Source: Prevotella sp.
Lineage (GTDB): Bacteria > Bacteroidota > Bacteroidia > Bacteroidales > Bacteroidaceae
Length of the DNA: 49,656 bases
Assembly: GCA_017554385.1 (NCBI GenBank)
Contig: JAFZIL010000070.1
Coordinates: 1-49,656 of the forward strand
Direction: 5' to 3'
In this document: one piece after another, positions 33,943 through 42,275 of the stretch
Layout of the letters: every line of letters starts with the position of its first letter
Position numbering within the stretch: the stretch's first letter is position 1
Position numbers and translations under genes: made by a program
Notes under the pieces: generated by a model
Told to the model about the DNA's origin: nothing
Database searches by the model: none
The model's input: the letters and a program-made list of their open reading frames with translations, nothing else

Positions 33943-34773
33943 TCAGTGTCCTTTATATTCACCTAATATTTTCAAGTCACGGGTCAAAGGGATGATGGCA
34001 TCGACCGCCTGACGGTATCGCGTCAGGTCGCTGTAGGTCACATCTACGTAGAACAGGTACTCCCACTCACAGCCAATGATGGGCAGCGACTGAATCTTTG
34101 TCAGGTTAATCTTGTAGAACGACAGGATGGCAAGGATGGCCGAGAGCGAGCCCTCTTCGTGGGGAAGTGAGAAGACGATGCTCGACTTGTCGGTCTCAGT
34201 GAGAGGTCGAAGCAGGTCGGCCTTCTGCGGCATGGAGCACACCAGGAATCGCGTGTAGTTGTGCTTGTTGTCCTCGATATTGTCCTCCAACACTTTCAAA
34301 CCATAGAGGCGAGCGGCCTCGGCGTGACAGATGGCTGCCCACCCCTTGTGCTGTCCCTCAGCAATCATTTTGGCTGAACCAGCTGTGTCCTCACCCTCGA
34401 CGATGCGCAGCTGCGGGTGGCGCTCCAGATAGTGACGTGTCTGCATCAGCGCCACTGGATGCGAATGAACCTCGGTAATGGTGTCCCAGTCGTCATCGGG
34501 CAGACAACAGATACTGTGAGTGATGTGAAGCTTATGCTCGCCCACCACCGTCGTTCCGCTGTCGCGCAACAGCTCATAGTTGTGCAACAACGACCCCGCT
34601 ATGGTGTTCTCAATGGCAGCCATAGCTATGACCGTAGGGTCCTGACGCACGGCATCGTAGACCTGCTCGAACGTGGAGCAGCAAATCAACTGTATCTGCT
34701 CACCCTGATAGAACTCATGGGCCGCAATGTCGTGGAACGACCCGATCTCTCCTTGTATGGCAATTCTCTTCAT
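33943..34773 (-). CDS. pheA: Prephenate dehydratase with ACT domain
   Basis: The 276-residue protein has the prephenate dehydratase domain (KRIAIQGEIGSFHDIAAHEFY, AAIENTIAGSLLHNYELL, the TRFLV motif in NKHNYTRFLVCS) and a C-terminal ACT domain (GSLSAILAILSFYKINLTKIQSLP) that normally binds phenylalanine for feedback control. It makes phenylpyruvate from prephenate. There is no fused chorismate mutase. It is the first gene of the aromatic operon, behind a leader with a Tyr/Phe-rich peptide and attenuator hairpins (34812-34943). The start MKRIAIQG was preferred over MNIMKRIAIQG three codons upstream. Confidence 0.95.
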   Translation of the reverse strand: MKRIAIQGEIGSFHDIAAHEFYQGEQIQLICCSTFEQVYDAVRQDPTVIAMAAIENTIAGSLLHNYELLRDSGTTVVGEHKLHITHSICCLPDDDWDTITEVHSHPVALMQTRHYLERHPQLRIVEGEDTAGSAKMIAEGQHKGWAAICHAEAARLYGLKVLEDNIEDNKHNYTRFLVCSMPQKADLLRPLTETDKSSIVFSLPHEEGSLSAILAILSFYKINLTKIQSLPIIGCEWEYLFYVDVTYSDLTRYRQAVDAIIPLTRDLKILGEYKGH

Positions 34774-34811
34774 GATGTTCAAAGTTCAACGCTTGGGTTA
34801 TCAACAAGAAA

Positions 34812-34890
34812 CTCCGCTTTCACTGATGTGAAGCGGAGCTCTCTGATATTCTTTTTCGAATGAATCCCTGCATACGAACAACCGCTTCAC
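34812..34890 (-). promoter_or_regulatory. Transcription attenuator of the aromatic operon (terminator and antiterminator)
   Basis: In the minus-strand transcript CUCCGCUUCAC (34838-34828) and GUGAAAGCGGAG (34823-34812) form a terminator stem with an AUCA loop and one bulge, followed by UUUCUUG. The same 5' arm can pair over 10 bases (CCGCUUCACA) with UGUGAAGCGG at 34891-34882. That segment overlaps the stop codon of the leader peptide. The two pairings exclude each other. A ribosome stalled on the Tyr/Phe codons would leave the antiterminator free; one reaching the stop would cover it and allow termination. Confidence 0.85.
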
Positions 34891-34943
34891 AATGATTTTG
34901 CAAAGTAAAAGTAGAAGTAATAGTATGCATTCAGATTCTTCAT
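34887..34943 (-). CDS. Tyr/Phe-rich leader peptide
   Basis: ATG at 34943-34941 opens an 18-codon frame reading MKNLNAYYYFYFYFAKSL, ending with TGA at 34889-34887. Residues 7-14 are eight consecutive aromatic residues (five Tyr, three Phe). It begins about 17-20 nt after the predicted transcription start and ends inside the antiterminator strand, as in classical attenuators such as E. coli pheL. It senses charging of tRNA(Tyr) and tRNA(Phe), which suits an operon that makes both amino acids. It is too short for ordinary gene finders. Confidence 0.88.
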   Translation of the reverse strand: MKNLNAYYYFYFYFAKSL

Positions 34944-34968
34944 GTGAGTTTTCTTTTGATTTCGCTTG

Positions 34969-35000
34969 CAAAAGTATAACTTTTCCTTGGATTGTACAAA
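34969..35000 (-). promoter_or_regulatory. Promoter of the aromatic operon
   Basis: On the minus strand TTTG (35000-34997), 20 bp, TACTTTTG (34976-34969). Transcription should start near 34962, giving a leader of about 190 nt before pheA. Confidence 0.82.
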
Positions 35001-35066
35001 TAATTTGGTAAAAAAATACAGAATCTGGTTACATTTATGTTCCAATTATAAAAAAAGTGCGACATA

Positions 35067-35098
35067 TTTGCATAAATACGAAAATATTTGTACTTTTG
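35067..35098 (+). promoter_or_regulatory. Promoter of the LacI-type regulator gene
   Basis: TTTG (35067-35070), 20 bp, TACTTTTG (35091-35098), with the ATG at 35118, leaving a leader of about 13 nt. Confidence 0.8.
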
Positions 35099-35117
35099 CA
35101 CATATTTTCAGATAGCA

Positions 35118-36188
35118 ATGGCAACAGACAAGATTAGAATCAAAGACATAGCCGAACGTGCAGGCGTGAGCGTTGGCACGGTTGACCGCGTACTGCACAA
35201 CCGCCCCAACGTTTCGAAAACGGCACTTGACAAGGTAAATAAAGCCCTCGAAGAAATGGACTATCAGCCGAACATGTATGCTTCGGCTCTTGCATATAAT
35301 AAGTCGTACACGTTCTACTTATTAATACCCCGCCACGACAGCGAAGCCTACTGGGAAGAAATAGAAGAGGGAGCGAAGGCTGCCACCGCACTACGCCGCG
35401 ACTTCGGCATTAAGCTCAAGCTGATGTACTACGAGCGGTTCAATGCCCCTTCCTTTGTACGCATTGCCAGTGAATGTCTGAAAGAGAAGCCTGACGGCGT
35501 CATCATGGTGCCTGCCAAGCTCGACGTTACTACTGCTTTTGCCAATCAGTTACAGGAGAACAACGTACCGTTCATCCTGCTCGACTCCTATCTGCCCGAC
35601 CTGAAGCCATTGGCATTTTACGGTCAGGACTCTTTTCAGAGCGGCTACTTTGCTGCCCGCATGCTGATGCTCATTGCTTCGAAAGAGAAGGAAATCATGC
35701 TGATGAAGCAGCTGAAGAACGGACATGTAGGGTCGAAACAGCAGTCGAACCGTGAGACGGGCTTCCGCCACTACATGAAAGACCACTTTCCCGATATTGA
35801 GATAACAGAGCTCGACCTTCCCCTCGACGAGAAACGGGAGAAGTACCCTGAGATTCTTGAGAAGTTCTTTACCGAGCACCCTCAGGTACACCATTGCATC
35901 ACCTTCAACTCTAAGGCCCATCTCGTAGGCGACTTCCTGCTACGCACCAATCGGCGCAACGTGCAAATCATGGGATATGACATGGTGCCGAAGAACGAGG
36001 AGTGCGTGAAGCAGGGGAGCATTTCATTCCTCATTGCCCAACACGCCTACCGGCAGGGGTTCTCATGCGTAGACACGCTTTTTGAGGCCATCGTCCTGAA
36101 GAAAGAGGTGAACCCCGTGAACTACATGCCCATCGAACTGCTCACAAAGGAGAACGTGGCGTTCTATCGTCGCACCTACGACGGATAA
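35118..36188 (+). CDS. LacI-family transcriptional regulator
   Basis: From ATG 35118 the 356-residue protein has the LacI helix-turn-helix and hinge (IKDIAERAGVSVGTVDRVLHNRPNVSKTALDKVNKALEEMDYQPN, read in parts, residues 6-50). A periplasmic-binding-protein-like effector domain (about 60-345) follows. The segment GTVDRVLHNRPNVS is typical of Bacteroidetes members. It lies 55 bases before an altronate dehydratase gene on the same strand, so a hexuronate-derived effector and control of that gene are likely but not shown. ATG 35118 was chosen over an upstream in-frame start that lies inside the promoter. Confidence 0.93.
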   Translation: MATDKIRIKDIAERAGVSVGTVDRVLHNRPNVSKTALDKVNKALEEMDYQPNMYASALAYNKSYTFYLLIPRHDSEAYWEEIEEGAKAATALRRDFGIKLKLMYYERFNAPSFVRIASECLKEKPDGVIMVPAKLDVTTAFANQLQENNVPFILLDSYLPDLKPLAFYGQDSFQSGYFAARMLMLIASKEKEIMLMKQLKNGHVGSKQQSNRETGFRHYMKDHFPDIEITELDLPLDEKREKYPEILEKFFTEHPQVHHCITFNSKAHLVGDFLLRTNRRNVQIMGYDMVPKNEECVKQGSISFLIAQHAYRQGFSCVDTLFEAIVLKKEVNPVNYMPIELLTKENVAFYRRTYDG

Positions 36189-36243
36189 TAATTAGAATTG
36201 AGATTTGAGAATTGAGAATTGAACTAAAACAAATACAAGACAA

Positions 36244-37743
36244 ATGGCACAACAAGCTACATTTTTGAAAATTAATCCTGCAGACACTGTGGTTGTCTGC
36301 CTTACAGAAAAGAAAAAAGGCGAAATCATTGAGGTAGGCGACGTAAAGGTGACACTGGCCGAAGACGTACCCGCAGGACACAAGGTGCTGCTGCGCGACG
36401 TAAAGGAAGGCGAGGACGTCATCAAGTACGGCTATCCCATCGGTCATGCACGCAAGGACCTGAAAGCTGGTGAATGGGTGAACGAAAACAATCTGAAGAC
36501 AAATCTCAGCGGCACGCTCGAATACACCTATCAACCCGTTGGCGAACAACTGGACATAAAAAAAGAGAACCGCACGTTTAAAGGCTATATGCGAAAGAAC
36601 GGTGATGTAGGCGTACGTAACGAGATATGGATTGTCCCTACCGTCGGTTGCGTCAACGGCATTGCCGAGCGGCTTGCCCAGCAGTTGCGCGAGGAGATAG
36701 ATTCTCAAAACATCGATGCCGTTTGGTGCTGGCATCACAACTACGGCTGCTCACAGCTCTCCGGCGACCACGAGAACACCCGCAAAGTGCTTCGCGACAT
36801 CTGCCTGCATCCCAATGCTGGTGCTGTGTTGGTGTTAGGCTTGGGGTGTGAGAACAACCAACCCGAAGACTTCATGCAGCTCCTGGGCGACTACGACAAG
36901 GAACGCATACGCCTGCTCGTAACGCAAAAAGTCGATGGTGATGAAGTGGAGGCAGGCATGCAGATCCTGCGTGAACTCTACGAGATTGCCAGTAAGGACA
37001 AACGCGAGCCGGTGCCCGTCAGTAAGTTGCGCGTAGGCTTGAAATGCGGTGGTAGCGACGGTTTCAGCGGTATTACTGCCAATCCGCTTGTAGGCGAATT
37101 CAGCGACTGGCTCGTGGCACAGGGTGGTACCAGCGTACTCACCGAGGTACCCGAGATGTTCGGTGCCGAAACCATCCTGATGAACCGCTGCGAGACGCGC
37201 GAACTCTTCGACAAGACCGTCTCGATGATCAATAACTTCAAAGAGTACTTCCTCAGTCACGGTGAGCCTGTGGGCGAGAATCCATCTCCGGGCAATAAGG
37301 CAGGCGGCATCTCCACACTCGAAGACAAGGCACTGGGCTGCACGCAGAAATGCGGTCGCGCACCTGTTTCTGGTGTTATGGAGTATGGCGACCGGCTTGA
37401 ACACAACGGTTTGAACTTGCTCTCTGCTCCGGGAAACGACCTTGTGGCTGCCACTGCACTGGCTTCGTGCGGCTGCCATCTGGTGCTCTTCACCACTGGT
37501 CGCGGCACGCCCTTCGGCACCTTCGTACCCACGATGAAAATTGCCACCAACCCTACACTCGCCCAACGAAAGCCCAAGTGGGTCGATTTCTCGGCAGGAC
37601 AGTTGGTAGAGGGACGCACCATGCAGGAGCTCGTACCCGAGTTCATTGATAAAGTACTGGCTGTGGCAAGCGGTGAAAAAGCTCGTAACGAAGAGAACGG
37701 CTACCGCGAAATATCTATCTTCAAGAACGGAGTCACTCTGTAG
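36244..37743 (+). CDS. uxaA: Altronate dehydratase
   Basis: The 499-residue protein has an N-terminal SAF domain (about 1-100: FLKINPADTVVVCL, VPAGHKVLLRDVKEGEDVIKYGYPIGHA). The UxaA/GarD catalytic region follows with GYMRKNGDVGVRNEIWIVPTVGCVNG, HNYGCSQLSGD, LGLGCENNQP, LKCGGSDGFSGITANP and the late CGCHLVLFTTGRGTPFG. It dehydrates D-altronate to 2-keto-3-deoxygluconate in galacturonate degradation. uxaB, uxaC and kdg genes are not in the window. The short spacer before it is made of GAATTGAGA-like direct repeats (about 36193-36223). Its last 11 bases overlap the convergent FHA gene. Confidence 0.95.
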   Translation: MAQQATFLKINPADTVVVCLTEKKKGEIIEVGDVKVTLAEDVPAGHKVLLRDVKEGEDVIKYGYPIGHARKDLKAGEWVNENNLKTNLSGTLEYTYQPVGEQLDIKKENRTFKGYMRKNGDVGVRNEIWIVPTVGCVNGIAERLAQQLREEIDSQNIDAVWCWHHNYGCSQLSGDHENTRKVLRDICLHPNAGAVLVLGLGCENNQPEDFMQLLGDYDKERIRLLVTQKVDGDEVEAGMQILRELYEIASKDKREPVPVSKLRVGLKCGGSDGFSGITANPLVGEFSDWLVAQGGTSVLTEVPEMFGAETILMNRCETRELFDKTVSMINNFKEYFLSHGEPVGENPSPGNKAGGISTLEDKALGCTQKCGRAPVSGVMEYGDRLEHNGLNLLSAPGNDLVAATALASCGCHLVLFTTGRGTPFGTFVPTMKIATNPTLAQRKPKWVDFSAGQLVEGRTMQELVPEFIDKVLAVASGEKARNEENGYREISIFKNGVTL

Positions 37744-38269
37744 TGTCAGCTCCTCTAAGAATAATGCTGGTGGCACCGATGGTAAAGAGCGTGCCATCAG
37801 CTATCAACCGACGTTCGCGCGGCTGTAGTTCCACGTTGTCGACAAAGGTGCCGGTATTGCTGTTGCTGTCCTGCAACATATATCGTAGACGTCCTTTCTT
37901 GTCGCGCGAAACATTAATGGTGCAATGCCATAAGTCCACGCTCGGGTCAACAGTTTCGATAGGAGTGTTGATGGGATTGCCTTTCTGATAACGCCCAATC
38001 TGGTTGTCACCCATCTGAAGGGGGAGCACCTGCTTATAGTGGAACACGTTCTCAATGACGATGATTGCTCCCAACTCACTCTGTGCCTGCATGTTCATCG
38101 CATCCTGATTCTCGGTCTTCTGCGTCTGATGTAGCTTCGACACGCCCATGCGTATGCCGAACTGCTTACCACAGTCAGGGCACTGAAACACCAATGACTG
38201 CCCAGCTTCATACTGGGTTTCATCAAAAGTGATGAACTGGTCACACTTGGGACAGCGTACTCTTTTCAT
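37733..38269 (-). CDS. Second zinc-ribbon/FHA domain protein
   Basis: The 178-residue protein starts MKRVRCPKC and has a zinc ribbon CPKC...CPDC (Cys6, 9, 30, 33) of the zinc-ribbon/MJ0042 type. An FHA domain (about 75-178) follows with QIGRYQKG, LWHCTINV and DSNSNTGTFVDN. It has the same zinc-ribbon plus FHA idea as the protein at 18204, but with one ribbon and divergent sequence. ATG 38269 gives the expected N-terminus. It lies 29 bases after the HU-CCDC81/SPOR gene. Its stop codon lies within the last codons of uxaA on the other strand. Confidence 0.9.
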   Translation of the reverse strand: MKRVRCPKCDQFITFDETQYEAGQSLVFQCPDCGKQFGIRMGVSKLHQTQKTENQDAMNMQAQSELGAIIVIENVFHYKQVLPLQMGDNQIGRYQKGNPINTPIETVDPSVDLWHCTINVSRDKKGRLRYMLQDSNSNTGTFVDNVELQPRERRLIADGTLFTIGATSIILRGADTTE

Positions 38270-38298
38270 AATAAAAAGATGTATGAAAGAAAAGGACT

Positions 38299-39432
38299 TT
38301 AAAGCTTCATGATCCAAGCCTCCTGGAAGTCCTTCTGCTGCTTGCGCAACTGGCGCAAACTCTCGTAGGCATCCTGTTCTGACTTGTATTCACCGTACAC
38401 CACACGCACCTTCTTCGAAAGATGCATCTCCATAACGCGCGCTTCATTGAATCCTTTCTTGTTCAGCTGATCAATAAAGTCGTCAGCATGACGCTGGGTA
38501 GTCTGACTGGCCAGTACAATACAATAGCTCGGCTCTGACTGAGCAATTGGCTCATCAGACTTAATTGTAGCGTCCGAAGTAGCATCGGATTCCTGCTCCT
38601 CCACGACTTGCTGGCTGTCAGCGACAGCATTCTCTTGCTCCGTTTTAGCTTCCTCCGTGGGGGCAATGCTCTGAGCAACGTCCTCTTTTATCTGCGCATC
38701 ATTGCCGGAAACGATTGGCAACACAGAACTCTGCTGCACATCACTCATCAGATGGCTGTTCGAAACTGGCGTCTGGATGAAGAAGAATGCCAAGATGGCA
38801 GCAGCCACGGCTACAGCATTACGCAGCCACGACATCTTAATCACGATGGCGGGCTCTTCCTTCACTGTTTCTGCCAGAGTCTGCGACTCTTCTTTGTCAC
38901 TTTCCTCTACCACTTGTGCCACTACAGGCTCCATCTCCTGCACGTCATCCACCGGCAGCTGTTCGGGTACAGTCACTGTTGACTGCTGCATAGCCACTGT
39001 AGCCTGTTGTTGTTCTATGGGTCTCATCTCAAACGAGCTCAGACCATATAGCGCTGGCGTTAGAATGCCGGCCTCACAAGGATCAAACTCCATGTGTCCC
39101 TCCTCGTTGAGCCTTAGTACACCGATATCGTTCAGTTCGTATTTGCCCTCATTCTCCAGGTGCTGACGCAGTTCGGCCACTTCACACTCTACACGACGTA
39201 AGGCCTCGGGGTAGCTGATGTCATAGGCTTCGATGTACGACTGCACCAAGAGCGAGTCGTTCATCGTGAGCTGTGGATTAAATCCAAGCGTACGCAAAGG
39301 CGGCAGGAACAGGCCACCATCCTCGTCGTACGAGGCATTTACATAGTGAGCCATAAAGCCACCGAGCTCAGGAACAATCACACAGTCATTGCTCAGCAAA
39401 AGTATTTCGATATGTCTTTCTAATTCAATCAC
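38299..39432 (-). CDS. HU-CCDC81 and SPOR domain membrane protein
   Basis: The 377-residue protein begins IELERHIEILLLSNDCVIVPELGGFMAHYV, the HU-CCDC81 domain (two HU-like halves, about 1-130). An acidic linker, one membrane helix (202-220), a second acidic linker and a C-terminal SPOR domain (about 300-377, YCIVLASQTTQRHADDFIDQLNKKG) follow. SPOR domains bind denuded septal peptidoglycan, so the protein probably bridges cytoplasm and cell wall during division. The start is GTG at 39432-39430: the next Met would remove half of the HU fold. A complete promoter ends only 4 bases before this GTG, implying a leaderless message. Confidence 0.9.
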   Translation of the reverse strand: MIELERHIEILLLSNDCVIVPELGGFMAHYVNASYDEDGGLFLPPLRTLGFNPQLTMNDSLLVQSYIEAYDISYPEALRRVECEVAELRQHLENEGKYELNDIGVLRLNEEGHMEFDPCEAGILTPALYGLSSFEMRPIEQQQATVAMQQSTVTVPEQLPVDDVQEMEPVVAQVVEESDKEESQTLAETVKEEPAIVIKMSWLRNAVAVAAAILAFFFIQTPVSNSHLMSDVQQSSVLPIVSGNDAQIKEDVAQSIAPTEEAKTEQENAVADSQQVVEEQESDATSDATIKSDEPIAQSEPSYCIVLASQTTQRHADDFIDQLNKKGFNEARVMEMHLSKKVRVVYGEYKSEQDAYESLRQLRKQQKDFQEAWIMKL

Positions 39433-39436
39433 GTTG

Positions 39437-39467
39437 CAAAATTACAACTTTTTCCCGAACTGGCAAA
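39437..39467 (-). promoter_or_regulatory. Promoter directly abutting the SPOR gene (leaderless)
   Basis: On the minus strand TTTG (39467-39464), 19 bp, TAATTTTG (39444-39437), then CAAC and the GTG start. Normal spacing from the -7 box puts the first transcribed base at or within 2-3 nt of the GTG. Confidence 0.75.
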
Positions 39468-39530
39468 TGAAAAGGAACTTAAAAATGACAGAAAAGCGAA
39501 AAATATTTTCGGCATTCGGAATAATATTCG

Positions 39531-39538
39531 TAATTTTG
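39531..39538 (+). promoter_or_regulatory. -7 box of rfbC
   Basis: TAATTTTG at 39531-39538, with TTTCG 20 bp upstream; the ATG is 28 bases downstream. It is divergent from the SPOR gene promoter, 87 bp apart. Confidence 0.65.
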
Positions 39539-39566
39539 CAAATTGAAACTTAGTACACATTAAGAA

Positions 39567-40115
39567 ATGGAATATATAGAAACAGCTATCCAAGGCGTTC
39601 TCATCATCGAGCCGAAGGTGTTCTGCGATGCCCGTGGCTACTTCATGGAAGCGTGGAAAAAGCAGGAGTTTGAGGAACATGTAGGCAAGATTGACTTCGT
39701 CCAGGACAACGAGTCGAAATCATCATACGGTGTTCTGCGCGGCCTTCACTATCAGAAAGGCGATTATTCCCAAGCCAAACTCGTACGCGTAATTAAAGGA
39801 AAGGTGGTCGATGTGGCAGTCGACATCCGTAAGTCCTCACCCACCTTCGGAAAACATATCGCAGTGGAGCTGAGTGATGAGAACAAGCGCCAGCTGTTTA
39901 TTCCCCGCGGTTTTGCTCATGGCTTCGTCGTGCTGAGTCAAGAAGCTGTCTTCACATACAAGGTTGACAATATCTATGCCCCTCAGGCCGACGGCGGCAT
40001 ACGCTGGGACGACCCTACTCTCAACATTGAGTGGCCCATCGACCCTGCCGACGTGCTGACAAGTGAGAAAGACCTGCGCCTTCCTTTCCTGAAAGATGCA
40101 GAACTGTTTGAGTAA
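39567..40115 (+). CDS. rfbC: dTDP-4-dehydrorhamnose 3,5-epimerase
   Basis: The 182-residue cupin has RmlC landmarks: FCDARGYFMEAWKKQEF, FVQDNESKSSYGVLRGLHYQ (catalytic His), KVVDVAVDIRKSSPTFGK and LFIPRGFAHGFVVLS. It epimerises dTDP-4-keto-6-deoxyglucose on the way to dTDP-rhamnose. rfbA, rfbB and rfbD are not next to it; ugd follows 25 bases downstream on the same strand, so the two sugar-nucleotide genes are probably cotranscribed. Confidence 0.96.
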   Translation: MEYIETAIQGVLIIEPKVFCDARGYFMEAWKKQEFEEHVGKIDFVQDNESKSSYGVLRGLHYQKGDYSQAKLVRVIKGKVVDVAVDIRKSSPTFGKHIAVELSDENKRQLFIPRGFAHGFVVLSQEAVFTYKVDNIYAPQADGGIRWDDPTLNIEWPIDPADVLTSEKDLRLPFLKDAELFE

Positions 40116-40140
40116 CAACCCCATGTAATATCATAACATC

Positions 40141-41457
40141 ATGAATATAGCAATTGTTGGTACAGGCTATGTAGGCCTTGTCTCAGGAACATGTTTCGCT
40201 GAAACCGGTGTGAACGTCACATGCGTCGATGTCGACGAAAAAAAGATTGAACGGCTGACTAACGGTGAGATACCCATCTACGAGCCAGGACTTGACCAGA
40301 TGGTTCTTAAGAACGTGAAGGCAGGACGCTTGAAGTTTACCACTGATCTCGCCTCGATTCTCAACGAGCAGGAGATTGTGTTCATCGCGGTGGGCACACC
40401 GCCCGACGAAGACGGCTCTGCCGACCTGAAGTACGTGCTACAGGTGGCAAAGACCATTGGCGAGAACCTCAGCCAGTATCTGGTTGTTGTCACCAAGTCT
40501 ACCGTTCCCGTTGGTACTGCCCGCAAAGTGCGAGCCACCATCGAAGCCGAGCTCAAGAAGCGTGGCTCTGACATTCCTTTCGACGTGGCCTCCAATCCAG
40601 AGTTCCTCAAAGAAGGCAACGCCATCAAGGACTTCATGTCGCCCGATCGTGTGGTTGTGGGCGTTGAGAGCGAACAGGCCAAGAAGAAGCTCACGAAGCT
40701 CTACAAGCCCTTCCTCATCAACAACTTCCGCGTCATCTTCATGGACATTCCCTCAGCCGAGATGACCAAATATGCTGCCAACTCGATGCTTGCCACGCGC
40801 ATCTCGTTCATGAACGACATTGCCAACCTGTGCGAGCGCGTGGGTGCAGATGTAAATATGGTACGCGCGGGAATAGGTTCCGACACCCGCATCGGACGTA
40901 AGTTCCTCTATGCAGGCTGCGGCTACGGCGGTTCCTGCTTCCCCAAGGACGTGAAGGCCCTCATCAAGACTGCCGACCAGAACGGCTATTCTATGGAGGT
41001 GCTCAAAGCTGTGGAGCGCGTGAACGAGCGCCAGAAGGGCATTCTCTTCGAGAAGCTCCAAAAAGCCTTCAACGGCGAGAGCCTGAAGGGTAAGACCATT
41101 GCCCTCTGGGGACTATCGTTCAAGCCCGAGACCGACGACATGCGCGAATCAACAGCACTCGTCATCATCCAGAAACTTCTCGATGCCGGATGTACCATTC
41201 GTGCCTACGACCCCATCGCTATGGATGAATGCCGACGCCGCATGGGCGAAACGATTGTGTATTGCCGTGACATGTACGACGCTGTGCTCGACGCCGATGC
41301 CCTGTTGCTGCTCACTGAGTGGAAGGAATTCCGTCTGCCCACGTGGGGCGTCATCCGCAAGGCCATGCGCCATCCGCTCGTTATCGACGGACGCAACATC
41401 TTCGACATTGACGAGGTGCTGGAGAGCGGTTTCGAATATCACTGCATCGGAAAATAA
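40141..41457 (+). CDS. ugd: UDP-glucose 6-dehydrogenase
   Basis: The 438-residue protein starts MNIAIVGTGYVGLVSGTCFAE (NAD-binding fold). The UDP-glucose/GDP-mannose dehydrogenase motifs VVVTKSTVPVGTARKV, SNPEFLKEGNAIKDF, AEMTKYAANSML, the catalytic Cys in GYGGSCFPKDV and LWGLSFKPETDDMRES follow. It oxidises UDP-glucose to UDP-glucuronate for surface polysaccharides. Length and ends are normal for the family. It lies between rfbC and a lipoprotein gene that starts 9 bases after its stop. Confidence 0.96.
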   Translation: MNIAIVGTGYVGLVSGTCFAETGVNVTCVDVDEKKIERLTNGEIPIYEPGLDQMVLKNVKAGRLKFTTDLASILNEQEIVFIAVGTPPDEDGSADLKYVLQVAKTIGENLSQYLVVVTKSTVPVGTARKVRATIEAELKKRGSDIPFDVASNPEFLKEGNAIKDFMSPDRVVVGVESEQAKKKLTKLYKPFLINNFRVIFMDIPSAEMTKYAANSMLATRISFMNDIANLCERVGADVNMVRAGIGSDTRIGRKFLYAGCGYGGSCFPKDVKALIKTADQNGYSMEVLKAVERVNERQKGILFEKLQKAFNGESLKGKTIALWGLSFKPETDDMRESTALVIIQKLLDAGCTIRAYDPIAMDECRRRMGETIVYCRDMYDAVLDADALLLLTEWKEFRLPTWGVIRKAMRHPLVIDGRNIFDIDEVLESGFEYHCIGK

Positions 41458-41466
41458 CATCATCTC

Positions 41467-42267
41467 ATGAAAACAATACCTTCTGTTCTCTTCTTCCTGA
41501 TGCTCCTCGTCGCGCTTGCCTCCTGTAAGCGCAACAGCGACGTGGCCGTCGTCAGTACGTCCGAAGACAGACAAGCAAAAGAACTGTTGCAAGGCGTATG
41601 GATAGAGGACGAAACCGAGGAGATCTCTTTCAGGGTGAAGGGCGATTCCATTTTCTTTCCCGACTCCACCAGCCTGCCGGCTTATTTCCGCATTGTTGCC
41701 GACTCGTTCTATCTGGGCGGGGCTTCCTACCCCATCGAGAAACAGTCACCCCACGTATTCTGGTTCATCAACCACAACGGCGACATCGTCAAACTCTCAA
41801 AGAGCGACGACCCCGATGACGAGCTTGACTTCCAGAAGCATCAGGCTCCCATGCCGCTAACCCTCAATGAGGTGGTCAAGACCGACTCGGTAGTTATGTT
41901 TGGCGGACAGCGCTATCATTGGTACATCGCTGTCAACCCTACCCGCTACAAAGTGCAGAAGACCTCTTATAACGACGAAGGTGTGGGGGTTGAAAATGTC
42001 TATTATGACAATATCATCAACATCAGCTTGTTCAAGGGAGCCGAGAAACTTTTCTCGCGCGATTTCCGTAAACAGATGTACGTCAAGAACGTACCGCCCC
42101 GCTTCCTTGACCAGGCCATCCTCGGCAACATGCAGTTCGACCACATCGATGCGCGTGGCTTCCACTTCAACGCCACTCTCTGCGTCCCCGACGGTGCCAG
42201 CTGCTACCTCATCGAAACGCTCATCGGTTTCAATGGCGAGGTGGTTTACAAGCTGCTGGAGTATTAA
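41467..42267 (+). CDS. Lipoprotein, possibly DUF4738 family
   Basis: The 266-residue protein has a lipoprotein signal with lipobox ALASC (Cys20). After a short linker comes ELLQGVWIEDETEEISFRVKGDSIFFPDSTSLPAYFRIVADSFYLGG, a beta-rich N-terminal half. The C-terminal domain holds YDNIINISLFKGAEKLFSRDFRK and ends in VYKLLEY. The pattern resembles Bacteroidales lipoproteins annotated DUF4738; I am not certain. It starts 9 bases after ugd and ends 8 bases before the convergent nudC stop, with no terminator visible between them. No function can be assigned. Confidence 0.8.
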   Translation: MKTIPSVLFFLMLLVALASCKRNSDVAVVSTSEDRQAKELLQGVWIEDETEEISFRVKGDSIFFPDSTSLPAYFRIVADSFYLGGASYPIEKQSPHVFWFINHNGDIVKLSKSDDPDDELDFQKHQAPMPLTLNEVVKTDSVVMFGGQRYHWYIAVNPTRYKVQKTSYNDEGVGVENVYYDNIINISLFKGAEKLFSRDFRKQMYVKNVPPRFLDQAILGNMQFDHIDARGFHFNATLCVPDGASCYLIETLIGFNGEVVYKLLEY

Positions 42268-42275
42268 AGATTGTT

